A DNA stretch of 64,000 nt from Lepidonotus clava (taxonomy: Eukaryota > Annelida > Polychaeta > Phyllodocida > Polynoidae): the NCBI GenBank assembly GCA_936440205.1, contig OW387133.1, positions 7,468,001-7,532,000 of the forward strand, written 5' to 3'. This document shows, in pieces, positions 22,421 to 33,728 of the stretch. The translations under genes and the position numbers were made by a program. The stretch's first letter is position 1. The number at the start of each line of letters is the position of its first letter. The notes beneath the pieces were generated by a model. It worked only from the letters and a program-made list of their open reading frames with translations, made no database searches and was not told the origin of the DNA.

Positions 22421-24473
22421 CACTTGGTCAGTACAAGGTCCCCCCCCCCTACCGTTGCCTCATATGATCAGCAGGGGCTACTGGGGGTGTATTCTTACCT
22501 GCAGCTGGACCCCATGGGGTCTGTTGCGTAATAAAATAGTAAAAATAATTTGATGTCTAACGTCAAGAATGTTGCAGATGAGATGGCTGTTCTACTGGGC
22601 CAATTGAAATTCTGTAAACGATTCTAAAGGATATTGATATATGAATCTTAAAATCCTGAGATTTTTAGTCAAGAGAAATTTTAGAAAATGGTTAGTAAAT
22701 GGCCCTATTGTTCTCTATCCAAAGTGAATATATTTGTATTTGTTTAAGAGCGTGTCTATGTGTTATAACTAATGATTGAGTATTAATATTGACAATAAGA
22801 CATTACTTCAAACATTATGAGGATTATCACATTGTTAAGATGCGTAACCAACCAATTCAGGAAGAACCGAAAAGTAGAGTAGTTGCAAATTTTAAATTCT
22901 AGAATTAAAAGTTGATGCCTAAGAATATGCTTCAAGAAACACCCAAATGATTGACAATGTGGTATTGCGCCACGTCCATCGGCGGTGCCAACGTGGTTTG
23001 CGAAACGCGATAAATGTGGTTGAAAACACGCACTTTGACATGCCAGCAGTGGCCCACAAAACATGACGTCCCTGAGAGCCCTGCGCACACCTGCCCGCCA
23101 GGCAGCCACGGCCAACGTCACACAAAAATCAGCGCCTACCTTTAAACGGAGGGCTGAAACTGGGATTTAGTGCCCTCCCATTAATATCGGGCCGCCCCTA
23201 CTTAAACCGTTTTAGTGTGAAGGGACGAGGCTGGCGTGTGGGGTTGGGGGGAGGGAGTGGTGGTGGTTAGATGGAGGGGGGGGGGGGTCCTGGATTGAGG
23301 GGGCTTTCACAGGATGAATAGAGTATCATAGGACGCCACGCGCACATAGACTATAACTGTAGAGATTCATAAAGGAAGACATCTAAATTCTTCCATCACA
23401 CCCAATCACACCAGGTATTTTGATGTTTAGCAGTTAATCTGATTTTTTTCGTTTTCTTTTTTCATTCAAAACCATGTCGGTGTGCATCATGATCTTCCAT
23501 CATAATCTTCCAGCAGTGATGAATATATACACATGAAATATATAAATCAAGTACAATAATTACAATATGGAATAACACAAGCAATGGTGTGTGATAACTG
23601 GTGCTGTGACTAGTATAGGCACTGTACATGGAATTATTTTTCATCAGTCAGAAGAAACTGTTTAAATCGCTCTTTATTTTCAGCACGATGATGTTCAGTC
23701 TTCATTATGTCCCATTGTTCTACTCCCCTGTAATAGGGACTATTTCTAATTTTGCTGCTTCTAGTAAAAGGACAACTGAATTTGATCTTATCTTCAAGTA
23801 CTTACACACAGCCGTAAGGTTGGTTCTACAGTATAGCAAACCATCCTTAGCTTGTTGTCGGCTTTTCAGTGTTAACCCTTTCCGCCCTCGCTGACCAAAG
23901 TGGCCAATATATATATATATTTACAATGAAAATGATTTTCAATAATATCTGTGCTAAAATTAAAAACTCCCCCTTCAAACCACACCGTAAGAAACTAAGA
24001 TTACTTGAAAATGTTTGCCGAAATGATCGTTCTTGCTTTTGCCACCATACTATCTGCCATATGAAGGGTATTCCGTCATAAATGTAACAGTTGGATCTAT
24101 ATTAACATGGAGTTTCATTCAGCTATATTATCTGTAAGTGTAGACTGTATTCCCTATCTCCGTACTATTATAAAACTCTCGAGTCCCCAATGTGATAGGG
24201 AGCATAGTTGGACACTTATTGATATCACTGAATGCTGCTCCAATAAGGAGCACCCTACCGACCCCAGTCCCCACCCCGAGGCAGAGGGTACTTACATCGG
24301 GTCCCTCCCCTCCCCTACTACACCTCCTCCACACTCCCCCACCTCCCCCCCCCCATCTGACTTTGTACCGGTATGTGAGATGTGCCGCGCGTTCCCCGCG
24401 GGCTTTGGCGAGGAGCCAGGCTGGGCAGTATGCGATTGGCAGTGCACACCAGGTGACTGTTTAGGTACATGTA
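22421..24473. other. No gene recognised; several GC-rich stretches
   Basis: 22960-23240 is GC-richer and has open frames on minus without a domain. 23880-23925 has 'gttaaccctttccgccctcg' followed by a short TA run. 24230-24470 is C-rich with a proline-rich frame and then a cysteine-containing one (CEMCRAFPAGFGEEPGW), which I do not recognise and would not call an exon without RNA. Confidence 0.3.
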
Positions 24474-24817
24474 CCCAAGCAAGAATATGACGTTATTATA
24501 ATGTTATAACAACGTTCTGTTAAGTTCTGCTTTTGGTTCTTGTTAAGTTATATTGATGGCACCCAAAAATGTATTTAGAACCTAACATTTCGACCTCACA
24601 CTGTGATGTTATTATGACATAATGATAATATCATTATAACATTCTTTATTAGTAAGGTCTCAACTTCATTAAAATATAATGCTATTATAACATTCTCTTT
24701 TAGTAAGTTTTAACTTTACCTAAAATAACGTAATTGTTACATAAAAATTGGGCAGGTTACAGACTTACCAAAAAGTACGGCTGCAGAAAGTGCTTATTTC
24801 ATCACTGCTTGCCTGGG
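24474..24817 (+). mobile_element. Family A MITE, full length, TA flanks
   Basis: It runs from CCCAAGCAAGAATATGACG to CACTGCTTGCCTGGG with TA directly on both sides (24472-24473 and 24818-24819). This gives a 344-bp element with about 10-bp imperfect inverted ends and a 2-bp duplication. Interior blocks are complete. Non-coding. Confidence 0.8.
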
Positions 24818-25057
24818 TAGGAGGTACAGTCTGATCACCAGTCTCAGGGGTGGGGACAGAGTTGGTTCTATTTCTTTCTCTCTTTTTTCATTTTTTTTCT
24901 TGGGTGGGGAAGAGAAATTATTCATTCTATATGAGGATTCAAACCGTATACCTTCACCGTTGTCCTGATCTTTTAGAAGAGGGTGAATGAAAATCTTTTA
25001 TTGTCCTGGAGGACAATAATAACTGTCTCTTAAAGCTACTGCCAATTTTTTTTGTAT

Positions 25058-25258
25058 GTAGTGCCCTGCCTGCAGGACACTGCATATAAAAGATCACCTG
25101 CCTCAGTAAATGTGTAGGGGTATAGTCTTTAACTTCCCATAGATTTGATCATTCCATAGATCTGATCATCAAAAAGATAGAATTGTCAAAACCTTGTTCT
25201 CGCAGATATAATGACTATAGATGTCGATACCGCATAAAACACCAATAACCAGCAAACC
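25058..25258 (+). mobile_element. SINE core and tail, truncated
   Basis: The reverse complement of this stretch matches 18131-18330. 'gatcacctgcctcagtaaat', 'gtgtaggggtatagtcttta', 'ttgatcattccatagatctg' and 'aacaccaataaccagcaaac' are in family order, ending in the tail. The tRNA-like head is missing. A small palindrome (TTATTGTCC/GGACAATAA) lies just upstream at 24999-25020. Confidence 0.65.
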
Positions 25259-25761
25259 AAAAATATGGCATCGTCTTTCATCAAGAAGTCCTCAAACAAA
25301 CCGAGTTCAAAAACAGATGTGTTTGGATTCTGTTATCTGACAATCAGTAAATATAGACAGTAAGGCATAAGGTCGGCAGGTCCAGGTGGATTTGGATCTT
25401 GTCCTCTTACACTTGGTTAAACAGCACAAAGGGTAGCATTATGTTATTGCAGGGAGCCGCAGTAGGGTTTAATGTGTTGTCCCCTCCCCCTAAAAAACCA
25501 CAAACAATCCCTTCATACTGCCTTTTAGTGGGAATCCAATCTATAGGAAGATGGGTAAATACCAAGCCTACAGCTGATAATATCTTACACCCTACTAGGC
25601 ATTTTTCATCACCGATTGATAACCTCAAAAATCGGCCGATTCTAATCAAAGAAGTCTTCCAATTTCACCATCAATTGCAATAAAACAATTTAAATCTCAA
25701 TACCACTTACTAATAGGTGGTCATTCAAAAGCAACATTAGAGGCAGCAGATGCCCTAGAAG
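25259..25761. other. No gene; family E fragment near 25590-25645
   Basis: 'ctaggcatttttcatcaccg' and 'aaaaatcggccgattctaat' resemble family E arms, but full ends are not present. Remaining sequence unremarkable. Confidence 0.35.
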
Positions 25762-26310
25762 CAGGGTTGGTTACAGGATTTTGAAAAGGGGGTCCATATA
25801 TAGGCTAAGTACTAAAATGGCGTGCATTTGCGTGCACTCACACAACGTTTTTTTTGGCAAGTCTTAAGCCCTAATTATAGTACATGTTGGGTGTATGGTT
25901 GCGTTGGGCGATTTTGCCCAATGCAACTGGTACGTGTTAGGACCGTTTTAAAAGGATATTGGGTGTTGGGTCACGTTGGGGACCCAACGCAACCCAACGC
26001 AACCCATATTATACCACACGTTTTGGCACGCATTGGGGTTGTGTTGGCATGAGTTGGGGTTACGTTGCCATGCGTCGGGGTACATTGGGCATGCGTTGGG
26101 CAATTAGCTCGCGTCAGGTTTTACAAATATGTCAGTAAAATCATGCGAGTCAGACGCGTCGGGCAATGCGACCCGACATGCATGGGGTCCGACGCTTAGT
26201 GTAATATGGCCTTAAGTCACCACCACCACCAAAAGAGGGGGGGGGGGATGGTTTAGGACCCCCAGGACCTCCACCCCCCACCCCTCCCCCCTCCAACTGG
26301 ATCCCGAGCA
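25762..26310 (+). mobile_element. Family B MITE, split by a TTAA insertion
   Basis: It starts CAGGGTTGGTTACAGGATTT and ends near AACTGGATCCCGAG. Outside the insert it keeps 'aggctaagtactaaaatggc' and 'gtttaggacccccaggacct'. Its interior is interrupted after 'ggcaagtc' by the element at 25864-26215. Confidence 0.65.
25864..26215. mobile_element. TTAA-flanked MITE built from CGTTGGG words
   Basis: TTAA at 25864 and 26212 bounds a 344-bp insert with diverged inverted ends (GCCCTAATTATAGT and ATTACACTAAG type). The interior repeats 'cgttggg', 'cccaacgcaaccc' and 'catgcgtcggg' in both orientations. The uninterrupted family B copy at 27898 reads 'gccaagtctaaatcttcacc' at the matching position, which fits an insertion here. 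Confidence 0.65.
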
Positions 26311-26856
26311 GGCATAGGGTTTTAGTTTAGTTCTCCCCAAAACCACCCCCCCCCCCCCCCTTCCACTCCCCATTTTAAATGGTTTTCAGACTGTTAGGTC
26401 AAGTACAGTATCCACTGGTTGGGTTGACAGGTCTGGGGACGTGTTGAATGTGTCCTCTAACCCTGGAGGGGTGGTACTGTGATCGGCCCGAGCCCTCACA
26501 GACTCTAAGATGTAGGGGTGGCGTGTACAGGCCCATACACAGGGAGAGGGGTAAATGTAAAGACGGGCAGAGGATCGGCAGATCGCGTGTGTAGGCCCAG
26601 GGAGATACAACAGGGGTAGGGCTAACAGATGAGGGATAGGGTGGGGAGGGTAAACTGTATACAGGGCTGGGAGATGGGATGGTGTACATGAGAGGGAGGA
26701 GGGATTGGGAGGACACCAGCAGATCTGTGTGTATACCTAGAGTTCTAGGGATGCCAGCGAGAGGTCTGGGTGCACGCATGGGTAAATGCTGACTAGTGAC
26801 TAGATGGGTTGAGAGCAGTAGACCTTATATTTTCCGGAAGGAATATATCTATTTCC

Positions 26857-26897
<41 letters not shown>

Positions 26898-27532
26898 TAT
26901 ATTCCCATAATTGAGGGAAAAAGAGAATCTATTAGAAACCAAGAGTTCGTGCCAGCACAAGTAATTATGCAGAAGAACTAATCATGTAGCATGATTACTA
27001 CGCAGGACAAACTAGACACAACCTTGTGTTATTACTTAGAACATTGTTGTGCCAATACACACACTTCTTCTTAATCAAGAGAAATCAAGAGAATAGCCAC
27101 AATTGATTTTATAATCATCTTATGATCAAGCAACTTCACATAAGCATCATTAGGTGTAGATTTAACTCTAGAAAAAAGAACAATAACACAATATTAACAC
27201 ATGACCAACATGAGCGCACTGTTGTCAAATCAGCGAAGAACTGCTGGATGATCTATTAATAGGATAACGCAGCCAATTCTTCACCAGTCTAAATATTCAC
27301 ACATTTTCACTTTCAAAACATAAATCTAGAATTGATGAGAGAAGAGCTCTAGATCCTAACATTCAAGCCAGATTTTTCGGAGAAAAAATCTACCCCTGGA
27401 TGACGAATTACACGTTCATTATTCAACCAGAATGTTGGTTTTTCCCAGTCCCGGCTCGGCCCACTAATAGCCTGTCAGAGGCACGGCTTGGTGCGCCCCC
27501 CTCCGGCCACTGCCCGAAACACTCCCATCACC
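26311..27532. other. No gene recognised
   Basis: 26330-26800 is C/G-skewed with proline-rich frames on minus. 26920-27420 is AT-rich and unique-looking. No domain. Confidence 0.35.
26855..26903. repeat. (TA)n microsatellite
   Basis: About 48 bp of alternating TA with one G interruption. Confidence 0.95.
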
Positions 27533-27726
27533 AGCCATACCCACTAGGCGATTTTTACACAATCGGCCGACCAATCGGCCCTAAAGTCGGCCGATTCTGG
27601 GGGTAGAATCATATCAAACACTATCATTTCTATATGGGATACTTACAGACAATCATAGGAATTGGCTGATTCTCCCAGTTGCCCGTCGCCTGTAGCTGGT
27701 AAAATTGCCTAGTGGGTATGGGGCTT
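27533..27726. mobile_element. Family E MITE
   Basis: CCATACCCACTAGGCGATTT at the left and GCCTAGTGGGTATGGGGCTT at the right are inverted ends. The interior alternates 'cggccga' and 'tcggccgattct', giving internal palindromes. About 194 bp, non-coding. Confidence 0.8.
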
Positions 27727-27731
27727 CGAGG

Positions 27732-27880
27732 GCCATACCTACTAGGCGATTTTGACCAAGCCAGCCGGCTAATAGGTGCTAAAATCGGGCGATTAGACCC
27801 CAATAATTGGCCAATTTTAGCACTGATTCAGATCAAACATGCACATTTCAATATACCATACTGACAGGCAGTTCCTAAGA
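27732..27880. mobile_element. Family E MITE, one end only
   Basis: It begins GCCATACCTACTAGGCGATT six bases after the previous copy ends. It continues through 'aaaatcgggcgattaga' and 'caattttagcactgattcag' but has no matching right terminus. Truncated or internally rearranged neighbour. Confidence 0.6.
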
Positions 27881-27897
27881 AATAATGTCACCCATAG

Positions 27898-28096
27898 CAG
27901 GGGTGGATACAGGATTTCGAAAAGTGTGTGGAGGGTCTGCATCATAATTATAAGCTCAGTACTAAAACGGCGCGCATGCGTGTGCTTGACATAATTATAT
28001 TTCTCTTTGCCAAGTCTAAATCTTCACCAAAATTTAGGGGGTGGGGGCGATTGTCAGGGCCTCTTGAACCCCCCCCCCCCCATGGATCCGCCCCTG
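27898..28096 (+). mobile_element. Family B MITE, full length
   Basis: It runs from CAGGGGTGGATACAGGATTT to ATGGATCCGCCCCTG. The interior has 'aagctcagtactaaaacggc', 'gccaagtctaaatcttcacc' and flanking G and C tracts. This 199-bp copy is the best reference for the family in the window. Confidence 0.8.
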
Positions 28097-28468
28097 TCAA
28101 TCATAAACTACTTACAGTATGCATGTTCCTCATATGTTAATATTTTCCGCTCATCCAACTTATCAATGTAATACTTCAATGCTTAACCTGAAGACCATAG
28201 TTGTAATGTCATACATGGTAAAAAGAGAGGAAAAGAAATTAAAACAATGAATATTATATTACACGAAGGGTTGTTTGATTTCCCTAGTCTGAAAAGGAAT
28301 CTATTGAGGGAAGAAGTAGACAGTGACAAAAATAGTAATTTAGGACTGATATAATTGTACAATTATGTAGGTATATATTTGGGGGAACACCTGCATCTCA
28401 TTTATATTCATGAAGTCACATGCTTCCTACATGCTAGTTTTGGCGGGCTTACATGTTTTGGATATTTG

Positions 28469-28575
28469 AACAGTTTGCAACATACGCCTCATTTATTGTT
28501 AGGCGGTCACGTCATACACACAGTTACATACGCCTCATTTAGTGTTAGAGGACCACGTCATACACACAGTTACTG
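28469..28575 (+). repeat. Tandem duplication of about 47 bp
   Basis: 'catacgcctcatttattgtt' ... 'cacgtcatacacacagtta' occurs twice in a row with few differences (ATTATT/AGTGTT; GCGGT/GAGGAC). Local duplication in otherwise unique DNA. Confidence 0.85.
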
Positions 28576-29269
28576 TATCATACCAAGCGCTCCTTGGACA
28601 GATTTCATCACTTCCCTCACACTGTTAGAAGTGCTGAGAAGGCTCTCATTCATTTCAACCACCCTCCTGAAGACGCCCATTGCCGGCGCAATGATAAACC
28701 CATCAATTGCGCCCAATTCCCGGCGACGGCGAGTAATTTCAAATGGAATGAAGGTGCCAATTCCGGCCGCCAGTTATTCTGTTTTCAGATTGAATGCTGA
28801 TGTGACTTGTGATTGCTTTTACGGTTTGGTTATGGGCCCGGGCAGTTTGCACCTCAGCTCAGGGCGAGGTGGGACACCAAGCACTGTTATCTCTTTATTA
28901 TAGGGAGAATGGATTGTTTATTGCGCCATATGCAATTGTAGTCATAGATTTATTTGTTCTTTGCCACTTTTGTGTGGGGTTGATCATGACGTTATATGGG
29001 AAAGGAGTGGGGTACAATGGGGATATCAAAATAACGCCCTCTCTGGAATTTCGATATAAACCGGTGTGTCAGTGCCAAATAGTGTGTCAGTCCAAAATAG
29101 TGTGTCAGTCCAAAATGACATGGCTCATTGGGGTCAACTTGTGATATTTATGTCATATGCGACTGACCACTCCAGGAGGGACCCAGGAGGTGCACAGCAG
29201 GTGCATCTGTAAGGTTCCTAACAGGGTTTGCCCCTTTAAGTTACCCTGGTACCCGTGGCCATACGCTTT
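28576..29269. other. No gene; balanced-composition block 28670-28880
   Basis: 28670-28880 is complex, non-repetitive and slightly GC-rich, with short open frames but no domain. It might be conserved non-coding DNA. Downstream, 'tgtgtcagtccaaaatagtg' is present as three short tandem echoes (29067-29117). Confidence 0.3.
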
Positions 29270-29540
29270 CTGATGAGCTGACGACGCGTAAAAGGCCCCG
29301 GTATGGTGTATTCGTTGTAACGGTGTCCGCGCGCACTAGAGCAGACCCTTTTCGCGTTGCAACGGTGTGTGCGCATGCAACAGCACACTAATTTGGACAT
29401 TCTGTCCCTGTACACTCGATCCAGAGCGACGCGGGACGCTCTGGTAGAGAACGCCGCGCGGACACATTCTGTACCGGCTCACTCGATTTACAGCGACGCG
29501 GGGCGCTCGGGTAGATAACACCGCGCTATCCGCGAGGAAT
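29270..29540. promoter_or_regulatory. CpG-rich block with a duplicated 67-bp segment
   Basis: It is rich in CGCG and GCGACGCG. A segment containing 'acactcgatccagagcgacg' is followed by a second copy containing 'cactcgatttacagcgacg', both ending in an ACGCCGCGC/ACACCGCGC word. It may be a CpG-island-like regulatory region or a diverged tandem repeat. No exon recognised. Confidence 0.3.
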
Positions 29541-29684
29541 CCAGATCTCCGTTCCGGGCCCAATACTAACGCTCTGCTTAGTGGGCCCGGGAACCAGGCT
29601 ACCTTTAAGTCAGCCAATGAGGCAGTGCACATGCCCGTGGACGTCTCACTTGACTACAGCCGTCTCTACCCCTTGGCAGCCGTA

Positions 29685-30005
29685 TCAAAACACTATGCAG
29701 AGAGATACAGGTCTTGTTTATTAGAGTCTGCCGTGGACCTAACGACCTTGGCATGGCAGTCATAATTAAAACACTATGAAGAGAGATACTGGTCTTGTAT
29801 ATTAGAGTTTGCCGTGGACCTAACAACCCGAGAAGGGGAGCCATATTAAAACACTGTGAAGAGAGATACCGGTCTTGTATATTAGAGTCTGCCGTGGACC
29901 TAATAACAAGGGCACAGCAGCCGTATTAAAACCCTATGAAGAGAGATATCGGTCTTGTATATTAGGGCCTGCTGTGGACCCTGCTCCAGGAGCAGTATTA
30001 AAACA
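29685..30005 (+). repeat. About 81-bp tandem repeat, four units
   Basis: Each unit contains 'aaaacactatgaagagagat', 'ggtcttgtatattagagt' and 'ctgccgtggacctaa'. Units start near 29688, 29768, 29848 and 29929. They keep frames open on minus (a SLHSVLIR-like repeat), which I take as a by-product. Confidence 0.9.
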
Positions 30006-31254
30006 CAATCACTTAGCCCCACCCCCCAAATCCGGGTACCACCCACCCCCCTCACCTGGCGCCCCCTGGCGAGCGCTGACAGCTTTACGGGCGTCATTAA
30101 TTAACACCTGCAGACGCCGGGCAGACGCCGGGCAGACGCCGGTGATCAGACGCTGCTCCAGGGCCGAGGGGGTTGGTTTAAGGCCCTGCAGGTAGGCTGA
30201 GCAGGCTGAGGGCCGGGGGAGGACTAGGCCGGCTTAGGGGGTGATGGCCCCGTCATCTATCACAAAGACACGTACAGGCCTACAGCGTTTAGAAGTGCAG
30301 GACTGCTAGATAATTTTGAAACTCAGAAATATCATATATATATATATAAAGGGCTCCTGTCATCCATCAAATTTAAATAGACTCTTGGTCTACAGCATCT
30401 AGAGCTAGAGGTGGTGGCCGGCTAGATAACTTTCAAACTGATGAATATCAGTTCTAGATAGTTCATTTTTGTTGAAAACGTATAGTCGTTCCTCCTCAGG
30501 AGGGGACGTCTGAGGGTGTCTGTACGACCCAGATGGGTTCGTCAAGCACCAAGGGCGATGCCCAAGGTACGTACGATCCCCATGGGTTAGACAGACACCC
30601 GAGGATGACCCCAAAAAGTTATGTTTCAAAAAGTTAGTTTGACAAGTGGTACGTAGAGGCAGTCAATACTCATTGCCCCTCATATGCACCGCTCAGCGGC
30701 CGTGTGGGCGATAAAGTCTACATTTTTGGCACAAATATTGAGACAGGTAAACGGCACATCTGGACATTTCTAATTTATTGTCTGAAAAAGGTGAGGGAGA
30801 CACGCCAACATGTACTCTCTTCATTTGCCACTGCTGTCAGCGTCAGTTTTAAATGTGAAACTATTGTTAACCCTTTGAAGATGTGTCAACCAAAATAGCG
30901 AGATAGCTAGTGCCTTTTTCAATCCAGATGTGAAATTGGTAGCAGTCTAATATACTCTGCATCTTCACCCGGCCTCAAACTACTTCACCTTACTCATCAA
31001 GCTTTGTGCATGCGTTCTTTCTATACCCTTATATATCTCTCTTATTTCTTCCACATTCCCCATATTCCCGCTCTTATCCCCCATACCTTGCCTCTCTCCC
31101 CTCTCCTCTCCACTCCCTCTCAATATAACAGTATAAGCCTGCGATGCCTAGATGCCTGAAATGGAATATGAGAGTGCCCTGCCCCCAGGGGCTTCTGGAG
31201 CCTCGAGGCACGAGAGAGAGGGGGCTTGCACGGACGTATGCTGCCTTACACCTA
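30006..31254. other. No gene; imperfect inverted repeat at 30505-30605
   Basis: 'gagggtgtctgtacgaccca' faces 'gggttagacagacacccgag' across about 50 bases, a hairpin with several mismatches. 30100-30140 holds a short 'cagacgccggg' triplication and 30332-30350 a TA run. No domain-bearing frame. Confidence 0.4.
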
Positions 31255-31812
31255 TATTCCATTGGGCGATTTTGACTACCAGCGATTAGAAATATTCCAA
31301 GAACCCCCACACGTTACATACCGTTTGAAATGTAATTCAAAATCCTTTCTAATGATATGTAACATGTCTATGATTAGTGGAATACATGTATAGCCTTTAG
31401 GCTGTTTTCCACTAGCCGTTTTTGCTCCCGATTTAAAAGAAATGGCATAAAACTTGAAATTTTGGTTCATCATAGACAAGTTAATGCGGGGTTTGAATTC
31501 TCTTTCAAATGATGTTTTGGACGAATGGTCTTTTGTCACTACTGGTGAAAACTGATGAACTATCAAAATTCCGATAGTCAGAATCGGCTAGTGGAAACCA
31601 AGCTTAATGGATCATAGCCGCTATTTTGCCTGAATTGGCCGACAGATCGCCGCTAAAATCAGCCAATTCTAAGAGTACAATTGACTGACTTTTGCGGCAA
31701 TTCAGATCAAACATGCACATTCCAATATAAGGTGACCTTAAGAATCGGCCGATTTAAGCACCAATGAGTTTGCCGACTGTGTAAAAATCGCCTAGTGGGT
31801 ATGGGGCTTTAG
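31255..31812. mobile_element. Family E MITE with a second element inside
   Basis: The left end is worn ('ccattgggcgattttgac'); the right end CGCCTAGTGGGTATGGGGCT is intact. At 31737-31750 it keeps GGTGACCTTAAGAATC, the unoccupied version of the site used by the TTAA element at 9499. The inner insert is at 31397-31607. Confidence 0.65.
31397..31607. mobile_element. MITE with TTTTCCACTAGCCG ends
   Basis: GCTGTTTTCCACTAGCCG at the left is mirrored by CGGCTAGTGGAAACCAAGC at the right. The 210-bp interior has no coding capacity. The ends resemble family E in design (a CTAG(C/T)-containing palindrome) but are distinct. Confidence 0.65.
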
Positions 31813-32008
31813 TCTTCGGGCAGCACGAGAGGGAGGGCGGTTGTCACGGACGTATGCTGCCTGAGTCTTCAGGTGCACGCTGCAGACTCATCTGTCACCC
31901 CCACAGAGGGGAGCCTCCCATTGTGGTCGCCACTATTATAGAACACCCACCCATAGACGTGCTTCAGGCTAGAGCGCCAGTCTGGGTACATTTTGGTCGG
32001 GCCCAGCT

Positions 32009-32190
32009 CCCAGGCAAGTAGCGACGTAACGGGCAGGTGCTACAGCCATACTGTTTTGATCAGTCTGTTTCTTACTGAACTATCATGTAGCAATTACGTT
32101 ATTTTATGTCAGGTTGAGACACCAAAAAAACGTGTGTTATAGCAACATTACATAAGTGAAGCTGAGACCCTACCAATAAACAAATACAAC
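32009..32190 (-). mobile_element. Family A MITE, truncated
   Basis: It begins CCCAGGCAAGTAGCGACGTA, the reverse complement of the family's right end, and runs through 'acagccatactg', 'gcaattacgtta' and 'gtcaggttgagacacc'. The distal half is missing. Confidence 0.65.
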
Positions 32191-32569
32191 AATCTTTAGT
32201 GGAAGAATGTATCTTGAATGATAGAATAACCTCATAGAGCAATAATGCAATGTTCGGTTCAAGACATGTGGATTTTGATCCTATTTCTAGAGGTATAATA
32301 CATTTTCAGACCTGGAAATGAATTACCAGTCCTCAGCACCTTTCAAGTTTTTTCACGCCAACTGTCGACTGTCTTTACAGTTCAAAAAGACCAAATTTGT
32401 CATGTTCAAATATTTGCACTTTTGCAAGTATCAATAATCTATGATTTTGATATCATTTTACTCTTCAACACTCTCTTTCAAACATCATTGGGAGTGTACT
32501 TACAAAGGTAAAACTAGTTGTCCAAATTCTTCAAAGGGACCTATGTAATATAATACAGTTCTTGCATTA

Positions 32570-33420
32570 GTAATGACATAATATGTTTGAATGCCATACA
32601 AACTAACTAATTCTTGGCACATCAGAGATTATAATCAACTGTATAAGTGTGACACATAGCCCTAGGCCTCTTGTCACCTGAGACATGAACAGGCCTACTA
32701 GAATTAGATGTAGCAATGACATAAACCTACTTATTCTTATCAAGTTAGAGATTAGTACTAGCATTACATAAACATGTAGCAATGCCATACAAATTCCATT
32801 CCTGTCACATCAGATATCACTATAAGCTTTAGTATTGCAATGCTAAACAAACAGTGGCATCAGCGAATAGTATCAGAAATAGGTGTATTATTATCATACA
32901 AACCTACCTATCCTTGTCACATCAGTGATTAGCATAAGCATTAGGTGTGACAATGCTAGACACATCTACCTATTCTTTTTATATAAGATCAGCTGAAAGT
33001 ATTGCAGTGCTAAACAAAGTACTTTCATAACACAACAGATTAGTATAAGAATTAAGTGTTTCTATACAGCACACGCATACTAATTCTTGTCACATCTAAG
33101 TTTAGTATTAGCATTAGATGTACCAATGTCATACAGGTTCATCCTTTCTAATAATATCATATATTAGTATTAGTATTAGATGTACCAATGCCATACAGGT
33201 TCACTCTTTCTAATAACATCAGATATTAGTATTAGTATTAGAAGTACCAATGCCATACAAGTTTGCCCTTTCTAATAACATCAGATATTAGTATTAGCAT
33301 TAGATGTACCAATGCCATAAAAGTTCACCCTTCCTAATAACATCAGATATTAGTTTTAGAATCATATGTACCAATGGTCCACAAATAGACCCACTTTTGT
33401 CACATCAAAGGTTAGTGTTA
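32570..33420 (+). repeat. About 61-bp degenerate minisatellite
   Basis: The unit contains 'agtattagcattagatgtac', 'caatgccatacaggttcac' and 'tttctaataacatcagata'. Copies are regular near 33120-33370 and more diverged toward 32600. Roughly 13-14 units, AT-rich, non-coding. Confidence 0.85.
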
Positions 33421-33639
33421 GTCTGCACTCGGTGGCTTTTCGCTGTGTCTGCGTATCGATCCATGTCGCGGGCTAGCACCGGAGACCCTGGGGGTAAGTA
33501 CGTAGGAGCGTATTGACCTCCTCACGGATGAGCAGTTTTCACTAATTCCCTCTACCACAGATAACTAATATACAGGTATTTAAGTTTCTGCAGGTCAACT
33601 TAGACTAATTTTGTTGAAAACAAAACCAGCAAAATCTAA

Positions 33640-33728
33640 GGGGCCTTCCATTAAGTATGTACGCATCAAGCGGGGAGGGGGGTCTGACATTTTTTTAAAT
33701 GTGCATACGTACTAAATGGAAGGCCCCT
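33640..33728. mobile_element. Family D MITE, 89 bp, TAA duplication
   Basis: GGGGCCTTCCATTAAGTATG to CGTACTAAATGGAAGGCCCC, with TAA directly on both sides. The TAA duplication and GGGGCC ends suggest PIF/Harbinger mobilisation. It can fold into a single hairpin. Confidence 0.8.

Noticed and set aside
24360-24490. Cysteine-containing frame as a possible zinc-binding exon
   Set aside because: Too short, no matching spacing of Cys/His pairs, and it runs into the family A transposon at 24474.
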